Of a stretch of 64,000 nt of DNA, positions 51,522 to 59,373 are shown in pieces. Numbering within the stretch: the stretch's first letter is position 1; each line of letters opens with the position of its first letter. The position numbers and the translations under genes are program-made. Origin of the DNA: Pseudorhizobium banfieldiae. Its GTDB lineage: Bacteria; Pseudomonadota; Alphaproteobacteria; Rhizobiales; Rhizobiaceae. The notes beneath the pieces were generated by a model. That model made no database searches, was not told the origin of the DNA, and was given only the letters and a program-made list of their open reading frames with translations. The stretch lies in contig NZ_FO082821.1 in NCBI RefSeq assembly GCF_000967425.1, positions 124,001 to 188,000 of the forward strand, given 5' to 3'.

Positions 51522-51547
51522 ATTATGACGGTATATAGCGTCATAAT
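51522..51547. promoter_or_regulatory. Operator-like palindrome of the RES/Xre module
   Basis: ATTATGACG (51522-51530) and CGTCATAAT (51539-51547) are perfectly complementary 9-base arms around GTATATAG. It lies 20 bases before the preferred antitoxin start, where autoregulation of toxin-antitoxin pairs acts, and contains a -10-like AT stretch. Confidence 0.75.
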
Positions 51548-51597
51548 TGGCGACATTCAAGGTTTGGGGAGAGTCAGAGTGAGGCTGGAGCTTTCGT

Positions 51598-51645
51598 GAC
51601 GGGTTGAAGGATCGGGAGAGTGGCTTCCGGCGCCCGTCGCGGGAG
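51598..51645 (+). ncRNA. Structured 5' leader B before the DUF932 gene
   Basis: Outer stem GACGGG (51598-51603) with CCCGTC (51633-51638), inner hairpin CGGGAG-AGTGG-CTTCCG (51613-51629, one G-U pair). GGAG (51642-51645) follows, with the ATG at 51653. Compared with leader A the inner 3' strand has CTTCCG for CTCCCG, which keeps pairing. Confidence 0.7.
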
Positions 51646-51652
51646 ATAGCCG

Positions 51653-52852
51653 ATGGGTGTTGTGGACGTTCTGGACCCGGTGCAACCGGCACGGGCGGGT
51701 GGCTGGAAGGTGGATGTGAGCCGGGGCGAGCGGAACGGGCGGGTGTCGTCCGAATGGTTCAATCGGCCTGATGACGAGCGGTATCTGTCGCTCGACGATC
51801 TCTGGGCTTCGGTGAAGGGTCGGTCCGAGCGCAGCCGCAGCCGGATCGTGGAAACCGCGGATATCCGGGTCGAGGCGGCGCGCGACAGCGCCGAGCGGTT
51901 GCAGCTGGTGCTGCCGAAGGCGCAGGAGCCGGTCGCACCCACGCATTGGGCGTTCGGACAGCTTGCCAGCATCGTCGGCGCTCCGGCGTCCTACCTGCGG
52001 CAGCTGCCCGCGCCGCTGGCGGGGATCAACCTGCAATACGGCCTGACCAACCACCGCGCAGAGCAGGTGAAGACCTTCGAGACGGAAGATGGCCGCACGG
52101 AATTGCGCGCGGTGACCGGCCCTGACTACGGCCGTATCCATGACCACGAACTGGTCGAGGCGGTGCAGCGCATCGCGGGCAATGGCACGGGCGACACGCG
52201 CTGGAAGGTGCCGGGCGTGCTCGACTGGTCGACCGGGGTCTACAACCCCGATGTCGAGATCAGCCGCGACACGACCACGCTCTATGCCTCGGACCGCGAT
52301 GTCTTCCTGTTCCTGGTCGATGATCGCAACCCAATCGAGGCTGGCAAACTGCCCGACGGCTCTCCAGACCTCTACTTCCGGGGGTTTTACTGCTGGAACT
52401 CCGAGGTGGGGGCGAAGACGCTCGGCATGGCGAGCTTCTACCTGCGGGCCGTGTGCCAAAATAGGAATTTATGGGGCGTCGAGGATTTCCAGGAGATCAA
52501 GATCCGCCACTCGAAATACGCCGCATCGCGCTTCGCCCATGAGGCGGCGCCGGCGCTGACGCGTTTCTCCAATTCCTCGCCGCAGGGCTTCGTAAACGGC
52601 ATCAAGGCGGCGCGGCAGCAGATCGTGGCGCGCAGCGACGAGGATCGCGCGGACTTCCTCAGGAAGCGGGGCTTTTCGAAGGCGGAGGGCGGCAAGATCA
52701 TCGAGAAGGTTCTGATGGAAGAGGGCCGCCCGCCGGAGAGCATCTTCGATTTCGTGCAGGGCATCACGCGGCTTGCGCGCGACAAGACCCAGCAGGATGC
52801 CCGCCTCGATATGGAAGGACGCGCCAAGAAGCTCCTCGACCGGGTCGGCTGA
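51653..52852 (+). CDS. DUF932 family plasmid protein
   Basis: A 399-residue protein of the DUF932/phage-plasmid-like family. Characteristic segments are 'HWAFGQLASIVGAPASYLRQ' near residue 100, 'DYGRIHDHELVEAVQRI', 'DRDVFLFLVDDRNPIEAG', and 'YLRAVCQNRNLWGVEDFQEI' near residue 265. No activity is established; members occur on conjugative plasmids and phages beside SSB, RadC and ParB-like genes, exactly as here. Start follows the structured leader and GGAG. A strong hairpin follows the stop. Confidence 0.9.
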   Translation: MGVVDVLDPVQPARAGGWKVDVSRGERNGRVSSEWFNRPDDERYLSLDDLWASVKGRSERSRSRIVETADIRVEAARDSAERLQLVLPKAQEPVAPTHWAFGQLASIVGAPASYLRQLPAPLAGINLQYGLTNHRAEQVKTFETEDGRTELRAVTGPDYGRIHDHELVEAVQRIAGNGTGDTRWKVPGVLDWSTGVYNPDVEISRDTTTLYASDRDVFLFLVDDRNPIEAGKLPDGSPDLYFRGFYCWNSEVGAKTLGMASFYLRAVCQNRNLWGVEDFQEIKIRHSKYAASRFAHEAAPALTRFSNSSPQGFVNGIKAARQQIVARSDEDRADFLRKRGFSKAEGGKIIEKVLMEEGRPPESIFDFVQGITRLARDKTQQDARLDMEGRAKKLLDRVG

Positions 52853-52867
52853 CGCCGGGCCCGACAA

Positions 52868-52900
52868 CGCGACCGCCTGCATCGGCGGCGGTCGCGCTTT
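52868..52900 (+). terminator. Terminator-like hairpin after the DUF932 gene
   Basis: CGCGACCGCC (52868-52877) pairs perfectly with GGCGGTCGCG (52887-52896) across a 9-base loop and is followed by CTTTCCCC. This probably ends the DUF932 transcript. Confidence 0.65.
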
Positions 52901-52977
52901 CCCCGTCCAAATGCATGCCACTGGCCCCGCCCCGAGAGGGCAGGGGGCTTCGGCCTGCGCATTTCAGCGAGACCCCC

Positions 52978-53418
52978 ATGACCCCCCACGAAGAAACCAT
53001 CGTCCTCGAGGCCCGTGACATCCTCGGCCGCTACCTCAGCCAAAACCCGGTCATCGGCAGTTGGCAGGCGCTGATGGATTATTGCGCTCTGACCGTCCGA
53101 GGTCCCATCGAACGCTTCCATGTCCTATATCTCGACCGCAAGAACCGCATCATCGCCGATGAGCTTTTGTCTACCGGCACGGTCGACCATGTCCCGGTCT
53201 ATCCGCGCGAGGTGATCAAGCGAGCCCTGATGCTGAACGCCAGCGCCCTGATCCTGATCCACAACCACCCATCGGGCGATCCGACGCCGTCGGAGGCAGA
53301 TCTCAGCATGACCAAGGAGATCCAGAAGGGGTGCAAATATCTCGGCCTGACGCTCCACGACCACATCATCGTTGGCGCGGGCTACGAGCTGTCGCTGCAG
53401 GGATCGGGCAAGATGTGA
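52978..53418 (+). CDS. RadC-like JAB-domain protein
   Basis: A 146-residue protein from the ATG at 52978. The metal-binding JAMM motif is complete: 'LILIHNHPSGDPTPSEAD', with an upstream Glu-containing strand in 'IERFHVLYLDRKNRIIADEL'. It lacks the N-terminal helix-hairpin-helix of chromosomal RadC, so it is the short plasmid form. The name refers to an old DNA-repair claim; its biochemical role is unknown, and a peptidase-like function is suggested by the fold. It lies between DUF932 and an unknown gene. Confidence 0.92.
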   Translation: MTPHEETIVLEARDILGRYLSQNPVIGSWQALMDYCALTVRGPIERFHVLYLDRKNRIIADELLSTGTVDHVPVYPREVIKRALMLNASALILIHNHPSGDPTPSEADLSMTKEIQKGCKYLGLTLHDHIIVGAGYELSLQGSGKM

Positions 53419-53489
53419 TCGCTCCGAAGCTGACCAATGTTCCTGCCATCCTGCCGCCCTTCGAGAAAGAGGGCGGCGGTTTAGACTTT

Positions 53490-53530
53490 GACGGCTGAAG
53501 CGGGAGGAGTGGCTTCCCGCACCGTCGGAG
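53490..53530 (+). ncRNA. Structured 5' leader C before a hypothetical gene
   Basis: Outer stem GACGG (53490-53494) with CCGTC (53522-53526), one pair shorter on both sides than leaders A and B. Inner stem GCGGGA (53500-53505) with TCCCGC (53515-53520) around GGAGTGGCT. GGAG (53527-53530) follows with the ATG at 53539. The matched shortening is evidence for pairing. Confidence 0.65.
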
Positions 53531-53538
53531 ATCGTCCG

Positions 53539-54054
53539 ATGTTTGATCATGTCACCTTGGCTTCCCCCATGTCGCCCACCGGGCTTCCGATTGCCTTCCT
53601 CTCGGCGTCTTTTTCGCCGGATCATCCCTTTGCTTTGACCCTGCCCAATGCGGACCCCGCCGCAGCCCTGTCGGGTATGGCGCAGCCCGAGGCTCTCGCC
53701 CGTTTCGCGAGCCTGACCGATGCCATGCAGGGTGCCGTCACGGCGGTCGGCCAAATGGACTGCGAGACCGCGCCGCAGATCCTCGCCGTTCTCGACCGAG
53801 ACGACCGGTTGGTTCTGGCGGGCCTCGCGTCGTCCGGCGCCATCGCCTGGTGCCATCCGGTGCAGAGCGCCACCGAGGCGCGCTCCGTCGTCATCGAGGC
53901 AAGCGCGCTCCGCGCCCAAGGTGCTCGCGCTGGTGATTGGTGTGAGCCCGACCTCGCCGCCCGGCTCCGCCAGCGGGCCGATCTCCTCGAGGCGCGTCTG
54001 GTCGATCCGCTGTGGCGCAGCTTTGCCGCCCGCGCGCTGCAGATCGCGGCATAA
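53539..54054 (+). CDS. Plasmid protein of unknown function
   Basis: A 171-residue protein from the ATG at 53539, nine bases after GGAG of the structured leader. A longer frame from 53488 would overlap the leader stem and is rejected. The sequence is Ala-rich with 'PIAFLSASFSPDHPFALTLP', 'EALARFASLTDAMQGAVTAV' and an Arg/Leu-rich C-terminal helix. I recognise no domain. The shared leader with the ParB-like and DUF932 genes places it in the same regulated set. Confidence 0.65.
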   Translation: MFDHVTLASPMSPTGLPIAFLSASFSPDHPFALTLPNADPAAALSGMAQPEALARFASLTDAMQGAVTAVGQMDCETAPQILAVLDRDDRLVLAGLASSGAIAWCHPVQSATEARSVVIEASALRAQGARAGDWCEPDLAARLRQRADLLEARLVDPLWRSFAARALQIAA

Positions 54055-54079
54055 CTCCAAAGAGGCAGAGGAGGGCAGG

Positions 54080-54146
54080 GGGATAGCGAGCTTGGGCAGG
54101 TGAGAGAGATCGCCCGTCCGGCTCAGATCCCTTCCCTATCCCGGAG
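54080..54146 (+). ncRNA. Possible structured leader D, different sequence
   Basis: GGGATAG (54080-54086) and CTATCCC (54136-54142) are perfectly complementary and enclose about 49 bases with an inner GGGC/GCCC pair. GGAG (54143-54146) follows at once, six bases before the ATG at 54153. The arrangement (closing stem, then GGAG, then ATG) is like leaders A-C although the sequence is not. Confidence 0.4.
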
Positions 54147-54152
54147 ACAGAC

Positions 54153-54644
54153 ATGACCCAGACCCAACCCACTCTTGCGACCCCGCTGCCGCCTTCGACC
54201 GTCGACCTCGCGTCGATCTTCGCGGCCCACGCCGAGCGTACCGCCCGGATCGCAGCCCTGCGCCCCGCCAATAAGGACCGTCTGTTCGACGGCCTGGCGG
54301 CTGCGGGTATCACCCATGTCACCGTGAGTTTCGATGGAGAAGGCGACAGCGGCCAGATCGAAAGCATTGCTGCCTGGGACGGTGACACGGCCGTCGATTT
54401 TCCCGAAGTCGAAATCGCCTATGCCGCGCTGACCTGGGACCGTCCCGAGGTCGAGATGCGGAGCCTCTCGCTTCAGGATGTGGCCGAGCAACTGGCCTAT
54501 GATTTCCTGTCCGACACCCATGGCGGCTGGGAAAACAACGACGGCGCCTTTGGCGAGTTCTGCTTTGATGCCGCGGCCCGCACCATCCACCTCGAGTTCA
54601 ACGAACGGTTCACGTCGTCCGAACTCTTCACCCATGATTTCTGA
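54153..54644 (+). CDS. DUF6878-like plasmid protein
   Basis: A 163-residue acidic protein with 'VDLASIFAAHAERTARIAAL', 'THVTVSFDGEGDSGQIESI' and 'YDFLSDTHGGWENNDGAFGE' followed by 'LEFNERFTSSELFTHDF'. I recognise this as a conserved plasmid/ICE-associated small protein (DUF6878 type) with no known role. It is 10 bases upstream of the next, interrupted gene and is preceded by GGAG. The genes from here to 63197 look like one accessory run. Confidence 0.72.
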   Translation: MTQTQPTLATPLPPSTVDLASIFAAHAERTARIAALRPANKDRLFDGLAAAGITHVTVSFDGEGDSGQIESIAAWDGDTAVDFPEVEIAYAALTWDRPEVEMRSLSLQDVAEQLAYDFLSDTHGGWENNDGAFGEFCFDAAARTIHLEFNERFTSSELFTHDF

Positions 54645-54654
54645 GGGGGCGGCG

Positions 54655-54738
54655 ATGGCACATCCGTATCATCACGCCCTGTCCTCGGTGACAAAATGGG
54701 GCGGCACGGTCGACGATTTCCAGGCCATCCACGCGTGG
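54655..54738 (+). pseudogene. 5' part of a DUF6915-like plasmid gene split by insertion
   Basis: The ATG at 54655 begins 'MAHPYHHALSSVTKWGGTVD' and continues 'DFQAIHAW' before the reading frame enters the recombinase element. Homologues of this small protein family start the same way. The rest of the gene is at 58134-58427. Joining the parts gives 126 codons with no shift: '...IHAW-NDSSKAHSADF...'. Disrupted, so probably no longer functional. Confidence 0.82.
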
Positions 54739-54809
54739 TCATCGATTATCTGGACACTTGCGATTTCACATCCAAGGCTGAAGTTTTCACCTTTTTCCGA
54801 GGGCCGATT

Positions 54810-55919
54810 ATGCAAGTCACCAGAACTCCAGAGGGGACTGTCCCTCGCTATTTTGTCCGCGACGATGCTGGTAATTCCGTCGAACCGATTCACGATTTCC
54901 TCCGTTATCTTGACGCTCGGGGCTCATCCCCGAACACCATTCGCTCCTACGCCTACGACCTGCGGCGCGTGTGGGAGTTCTTCGAAGCCCAAGGGCTCGA
55001 GTGGCAGAGCTTCAACATTTCGAACGCCGTTGATCTGATCGCTTACCTGCATGACCGGATCGATATGCGCCCCGGCCGGTCCGCAAATGCGGCTGGCCCG
55101 GATCGGCTGTCACCGGCAACGGTCAATCGAGCGCTGGCGGCAATGTCGTCTTTCTGCGACTGGGCGATCATCGCAGGGACGCTGACCCCGCCGAACCCGA
55201 TGCGGGTCAGCAAGAGTATCAACAAGCCTTCGGTCACTGATCGGCACAGACCGTTCTTTGAAGGCATTTCCCGTCGCTCAGCGAGTGTGCGCGTGATCCG
55301 TGTCCGCAGCGTTCACCGCCTGCCTCGCCCGTTGAGCGACGACCAAATCGAACGTCTACTCGCCGAGTTGACCAGCTTACGCGATCGCGCCCTTGTGCTG
55401 CTGATGCTGCACGGTGGGCTGAGGCCAGGCGAAGCGCTCAGTCTGCATCTCGAGGATATCGCCTATGGGCGGCGGCGCGTGACCGTTCGATGTCGCGCTG
55501 ACCACCCGAAAGGGGCACGCGGAAAGTCACGCGTCGAGCGTGTCGTCGACCTCCATGACGGGCAGGCCCTCGATACCATCAGCGCCTATGTCATGCGTGA
55601 CCGTCCCCGCGAGACAGAGACGCCGTTCATCTTTCTCGTCGGCGGAAACGGCAGGAGGCGGTCTGAGCCCTTGTCCTATGCCGCGTTGGCAAAAGCCTTC
55701 GCGCGAGCGGCGGAACGCGCCGGGATCAAATGCCCCGGCGTCACACCGCATGCGCTGCGACATACCCACGCCACCCGCATGTGGGAAGCAGGCATGCGAG
55801 AGCTGACCCTGCAGCGCCGGCTCGGGCATGCATCACCGGAATCGACGCGCATCTATACTCGCGTGTCCGACGCCACTGTGCTCGCCGAGTACAGCCGTGC
55901 AATGGGGCTGAAGCCATGA
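54810..55919 (+). CDS. Tyrosine recombinase, first gene of the Tn554-like element
   Basis: A 369-residue integrase-type recombinase from the ATG at 54810. An N-terminal SAM-like core-binding domain has 'LRYLDARGSSPNTIRSYAYD'. The catalytic domain has Arg in 'LHGGLRPGEALSLHLED', the 'HALRHTHATRMWEAG' box (H-x-x-R), His in 'RRLGHASPEST' and the nucleophile Tyr in 'RIYTRVSD'. This corresponds to TnpA of Tn554. All catalytic residues are intact. The stop overlaps the next gene by four bases (ATGA at 55916-55919). Confidence 0.93.
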   Translation: MQVTRTPEGTVPRYFVRDDAGNSVEPIHDFLRYLDARGSSPNTIRSYAYDLRRVWEFFEAQGLEWQSFNISNAVDLIAYLHDRIDMRPGRSANAAGPDRLSPATVNRALAAMSSFCDWAIIAGTLTPPNPMRVSKSINKPSVTDRHRPFFEGISRRSASVRVIRVRSVHRLPRPLSDDQIERLLAELTSLRDRALVLLMLHGGLRPGEALSLHLEDIAYGRRRVTVRCRADHPKGARGKSRVERVVDLHDGQALDTISAYVMRDRPRETETPFIFLVGGNGRRRSEPLSYAALAKAFARAAERAGIKCPGVTPHALRHTHATRMWEAGMRELTLQRRLGHASPESTRIYTRVSDATVLAEYSRAMGLKP

Positions 55920-58003
55920 CGGCCCCATTGCCGGATGCCCTGATGACGTTTCCGACCGACATCGCGCCGTCGCATAGCGGGGAGGGGGAATACCGCACAT
56001 TCATCCTCAGCCTCGACATGACCCGCAATATGAAGAACCGGTATATCGCTCAACGTCGAGAGTTCGTCGCCGCTTTTCCCGATCTCGCTCTTTGGTGCGA
56101 ACAACCGCTTGAGGTTCGGCTCGGCCGACTTCACGGAACGTCCGCCTTCACACCTGAACACCCCGCCTCGTTCTGGGCGCGGCAATATCTCTACTACCTA
56201 GCCTTCACGGACCGCCTCCGCCTCGACTATGGGTTCCTCCTGTCGATTTCGCCCATGTATGCCGCCCAACTCGCAAAACAGCTGGGCATCGATCTAGGCA
56301 TTCCGGATCTCCGCAAGCGCCAGAAAGCGATGGGGTATCACCAGACGACGCCACAGGGGTCGTCCATCTGGGTGGTTTCCCGAATTGCGCTTCATGCCGG
56401 CATACGTTCGCCTGAACTTATCACCTCCGACGACCTCGACGCGTTGAACGATGCAATTTCTGCATATGCGGCGTCTGCCGTGATGAAGCGCTTCCATGGC
56501 TACGACTCGCAGAAGGCCAAGGCGACCGCCCATTTCTGGCACCGCTATGTCCGACAGACACAGCTTGTACTGCACCACCTCGGCAACGGCATCGCGCGAC
56601 CACGAATGACCGCCGACAAGCGCAGGCCTTATGTCTATCCGAGGCCGGATATGGGTGTTTTCATCGAGCGCTGGCTAGAGATCAAGCGCACCAGCCTTTC
56701 CAGGGTGACGGTCGACCACTGCGCCGTGTCGCTCCGCCGATTTGTCGACTTCTTAGTTCGCCACGATCCAAAGATCGAGAAGTTCGCCAATGTCACGTCC
56801 GAGGTGATGACTGCCTTCCTGATCGATCTTAGGAGCCAAGTCGGCGCCAGAACCAAGCGTACATTGTCGATTACCGCCCAGAGATCCCGCGCGCTTCATG
56901 TTGCGCAATTCCTCAGTGAGGGCGCGGCTTGGGAGTGGCCGGATTTTCCGACGCGACCAGTGCTGAACACGCGCGATCTTCCCCGCCTTCCACAGCGCCT
57001 CCCTCGGTATATCCCCGCCGAACAGCTTGGCCCCCTGATGGAAGAGGTCCGCAAGCTTTCCTGCGATTTCCAGCGCGCCGCAATCCTGACCGCGCGTTGG
57101 TCCGGCGCCCGTCGGACAGAGATCGCAAGGTTGCCCGTCGACTGTCTGGACGCCTATCCGGACGGAACGCCACGGCTGCGTATTCCGGCGGGAAAGACCT
57201 ACAGGGAACGGCTCGTGCCGCTTCACCCTGAGGCTGCTGAAGCTCTTCGCAAGGTCATCGACCTGCGCGCAAAGTCGGACGAACGCCCGGTCCCGGATGC
57301 GAGAACCGGCCAATACGTCAAGTTTCTCTTCTACCGCCGCGGTGTCGCGATCTCGCCCGACTACCTGTTCAATTATCCACTCAAAGACATCTCTCACCGA
57401 CTCGGCCTGGTCGATGGAAAAGGGCAGAATCTCATCTCGGCACATCGCTTCCGCCATACGGTCGGCACGGAACTCGCCGAAGGCGGTGCCCGGATGCAGA
57501 CGATCATGGACGTGCTTGGGCATCAAAGCCTGCACATGTCGATGGTCTATATCCGTGTCAGCGATGAAGCGGTTCTCGCGGACTATCAGGCCGTGTTGAA
57601 ACCTGATGCGCCGATCGCCGGACCCGCGGCAGAGATCATCCGCAATCAGCGCCTGCCGCAAAGCACGGTCGATTGGCTGAAGTGCAACTTCCTGAAGACC
57701 GAGCTCGAACTCGGCCATTGTCTCCGGCTGCCGGAAGAAGGTCCCTGTGAATGCGACCTCTATCTGAACTGCGCCAAATTCGTCACCACCCGATCTTATG
57801 CGCCGAGGCTGCGAGCGCGCCATCGCCTCGAACTCAATCTGACGGAAGATGCGCGTTGCCGCGGTTGGACACGAGAGATCGAACGGCATTCAGGAATAGC
57901 TTCCCGCATCGAACAGCTTCTCGTCGAACTGGGCGAGCCAGTCTCAGACGCGGCCCAGGAGGTCGGGCAGACGGTCGAAGCGGCACGGAAAATGTCGCGG
58001 TAG
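55916..58003 (+). CDS. Tyrosine recombinase, second and larger gene of the Tn554-like element
   Basis: A 695-residue recombinase starting in the ATGA overlap; a longer frame upstream is the shadow of the first gene. Catalytic residues: Arg in 'TARWSGARRTEIARLPVDCL', 'SAHRFRHTVGTELAEGG', His in 'DVLGHQSLHMS' and Tyr in 'MVYIRVSDEAVLADYQ'. The extra C-terminal region has Cys-rich 'EEGPCECDLYLNCAKF', as in TnpB of Tn554. The small third gene of Tn554 (TnpC) is not present. Confidence 0.92.
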   Translation: MTAPLPDALMTFPTDIAPSHSGEGEYRTFILSLDMTRNMKNRYIAQRREFVAAFPDLALWCEQPLEVRLGRLHGTSAFTPEHPASFWARQYLYYLAFTDRLRLDYGFLLSISPMYAAQLAKQLGIDLGIPDLRKRQKAMGYHQTTPQGSSIWVVSRIALHAGIRSPELITSDDLDALNDAISAYAASAVMKRFHGYDSQKAKATAHFWHRYVRQTQLVLHHLGNGIARPRMTADKRRPYVYPRPDMGVFIERWLEIKRTSLSRVTVDHCAVSLRRFVDFLVRHDPKIEKFANVTSEVMTAFLIDLRSQVGARTKRTLSITAQRSRALHVAQFLSEGAAWEWPDFPTRPVLNTRDLPRLPQRLPRYIPAEQLGPLMEEVRKLSCDFQRAAILTARWSGARRTEIARLPVDCLDAYPDGTPRLRIPAGKTYRERLVPLHPEAAEALRKVIDLRAKSDERPVPDARTGQYVKFLFYRRGVAISPDYLFNYPLKDISHRLGLVDGKGQNLISAHRFRHTVGTELAEGGARMQTIMDVLGHQSLHMSMVYIRVSDEAVLADYQAVLKPDAPIAGPAAEIIRNQRLPQSTVDWLKCNFLKTELELGHCLRLPEEGPCECDLYLNCAKFVTTRSYAPRLRARHRLELNLTEDARCRGWTREIERHSGIASRIEQLLVELGEPVSDAAQEVGQTVEAARKMSR

Positions 58004-58133
58004 CCCACAGGTACCTCCCCGCCGCCCGCTCCGCTGCGCGCGTATCCGCGCTACGCGGGCGGCGGGGGCCCTCCTATGGACAACCACGACAAACCCCGAC
58101 CGGGAGAACAAAAACAGCTTGATTGTCCGGATA

Positions 58134-58427
58134 AATGATAGCTCGAAAGCCCATTCTGCGGACTTTCGTCACCGGGCCATGTTCCACCACTCGGCCGGGA
58201 TCTGGCTCTCGGAGGCGATCTTCGGGACGACGATCACGCTCTCGACCGGCCGCATCATCCCGACCCGATGGGTTGGCGAACAGCATGTGCGCGAGGATCT
58301 GGGCTTCATCCCGAGTTTCACGGATTGGGTGAAAACCATCCGGCCCGAGCCGTGGATGGGCCGAGCCGAGAAGATCGAAGCCCTCGTCGACCCGCATCTG
58401 GCCCCGCCAGTTCTGGAGGTCCGCTGA
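58134..58427 (+). pseudogene. 3' part of the split DUF6915-like gene
   Basis: The frame resumes after the element with 'NDSSKAHSADFRHRAMFHHS' and continues 'TRWVGEQHVREDLGFIPSF' and 'IRPEPWMGRAEKIEALV' to the stop at 58427. These are the conserved blocks of the family. It has no start of its own except a fortuitous ATG at 58119 inside the element. It forms an intact 125-residue protein when joined to 54655-54738. Confidence 0.82.
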
Positions 58428-58428
58428 C

Positions 58429-58623
58429 ATGTGCCGGGCTTACCAAGACCTTTGCCTGCCACCTGAGGCGTCGAACCTGACGGTTCTGCGCACGGCGATG
58501 CGGCGGCTTCATCCCGACACTCTGGCCGTCCGCAGTTGGCGCGCGGCGCGCAAGCGCTACTGCCGCGATCTGCTCAGCGCCCACCACGCGGCGCGAGACC
58601 TAGCGCGAGTACAACCGCACTGA
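58429..58623 (+). CDS. Small basic protein of unknown function
   Basis: A 64-residue protein whose ATG follows the stop of the previous (split) gene by one base (TGACATG). It is rich in Arg, Ala and Leu: 'MCRAYQDLCLPPEASNLTVL' then 'RLHPDTLAVRSWRAARKRYC'. It was probably translated by coupling to the upstream gene, and insertion of the recombinase element may have lowered its expression. No domain recognised. Confidence 0.55.
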   Translation: MCRAYQDLCLPPEASNLTVLRTAMRRLHPDTLAVRSWRAARKRYCRDLLSAHHAARDLARVQPH

Positions 58624-58702
58624 CGCCCGCGTCATCCGTCGATCCCGAATTTACATCGCGCCCGGCCACTCGGGTCGGGCGTTCTCATATCTGGAGGGCC
58701 AA

Positions 58703-59122
58703 ATGGCCGATTACTTTACCCACTTCTCCTGTCTCATTGATGTCGGCAGCGCCGAAAGAGCCGCCGCCGCGATGGCGATGTTTCAGCGCTGCCGCGCGGA
58801 CGACAACGAGTCTGACGAACCGCAGTATCGTGGCTTCGAGATATCGCTGCAGGACGAAGGCCAGTCCGGCGAACTGTGGATCCACGATGACGACAGCGGC
58901 GATCCTGACGGCGTCGTCGCCTTCGTCCTGCGCTTGGCAGAGGAACTCGATTTGCGCGGCCTCTGGGGGTTCGATTTCGCGTACACTGCATCTCTTCCCA
59001 TTGTCGGGTCTTTTGGCGGTGGCGCGACGGTGATCGACCTCGGCGCGCGCAAAGTCGTCGGTTGGGTCGGAACCCAGACCTGGCTTACCCAGGCGCTGAC
59101 CGGGGAGGATCCCGATGCCTGA
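58703..59122 (+). CDS. Plasmid protein of unknown function
   Basis: A 139-residue acidic protein with GGAGGG before the ATG. Segments include 'HFSCLIDVGSAERAAAAMAM', 'LQDEGQSGELWIHDDDSGD' and 'LWGFDFAYTASLPIVGSFGG'. It resembles uncharacterised proteins that travel with the gene directly downstream, with which it overlaps by eight bases (59115-59122). A self-complementary pair ACGCCCG/CGGGCGT lies in its upstream region (58623-58691). Confidence 0.65.
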   Translation: MADYFTHFSCLIDVGSAERAAAAMAMFQRCRADDNESDEPQYRGFEISLQDEGQSGELWIHDDDSGDPDGVVAFVLRLAEELDLRGLWGFDFAYTASLPIVGSFGGGATVIDLGARKVVGWVGTQTWLTQALTGEDPDA

Positions 59123-59373
59123 AGTTATCTGCACGACCGTCTATCAGTTCCCGGAACTGTCCGACGCAGCCAAGGAGCAGGCGCGCAGCTGGTATCGCGA
59201 GGCGGCATTCCACGATGATTGGTGGGATGCAGTCTATGACGACTTCGAGCGCATCTGCGATATCCTCGGGGTCAGCCTGAAGACCCGTTCTGTCCGGTTG
59301 ATGGGCGGCGGCACCCGTCAGAAACCCAGCATCTGGTTCTCGGGGTTTTCGTCGCAAGGCGATGGCGCCTGTT
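59115..59373 (+). pseudogene. 5' part of a plasmid accessory gene split by the RIT element
   Basis: The ATG at 59115 starts 'MPEVICTTVYQFPELSDAAK', with 'RSWYREAAFHDDWWDAVYDD' and 'GGGTRQKPSIWFSGFSSQGD' before the frame runs into the recombinase element at the core GCCTGTT. The remaining part is at 62812-63197. Joined through one copy of the core they give 645 bases, 214 residues without a frameshift. The family is known only as a conserved plasmid protein. The frame as it stands ends at 59420 inside the element. Confidence 0.87.

Larger units (their letters stand above)
54739..58133 (+). mobile_element. Two-recombinase (Tn554-like) element inserted in a plasmid gene
   Basis: About 3.4 kb with two overlapping tyrosine recombinase genes and no cargo. 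Imperfect inverted repeats lie at both ends: TTATCTGGACA (54746-54756) and, inverted, TTATCCGGACA (58134-58124). Precise ends are uncertain by a few bases. There is no target duplication, as for Tn554-type elements, where the two flanks carry different core bases. The element is defined by the gene it splits. Confidence 0.8.

Noticed and set aside
55730..55915. N-terminal extension of the second Tn554-like recombinase
   Set aside because: It overlaps the catalytic end of the first recombinase in another frame. The ATGA start at 55916 fits both genes.
58119..58133. ATG at 58119 as start of a complete small gene
   Set aside because: It is inside the end of the recombinase element and lacks a ribosome binding site. 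The following sequence is the 3' half of a split gene.
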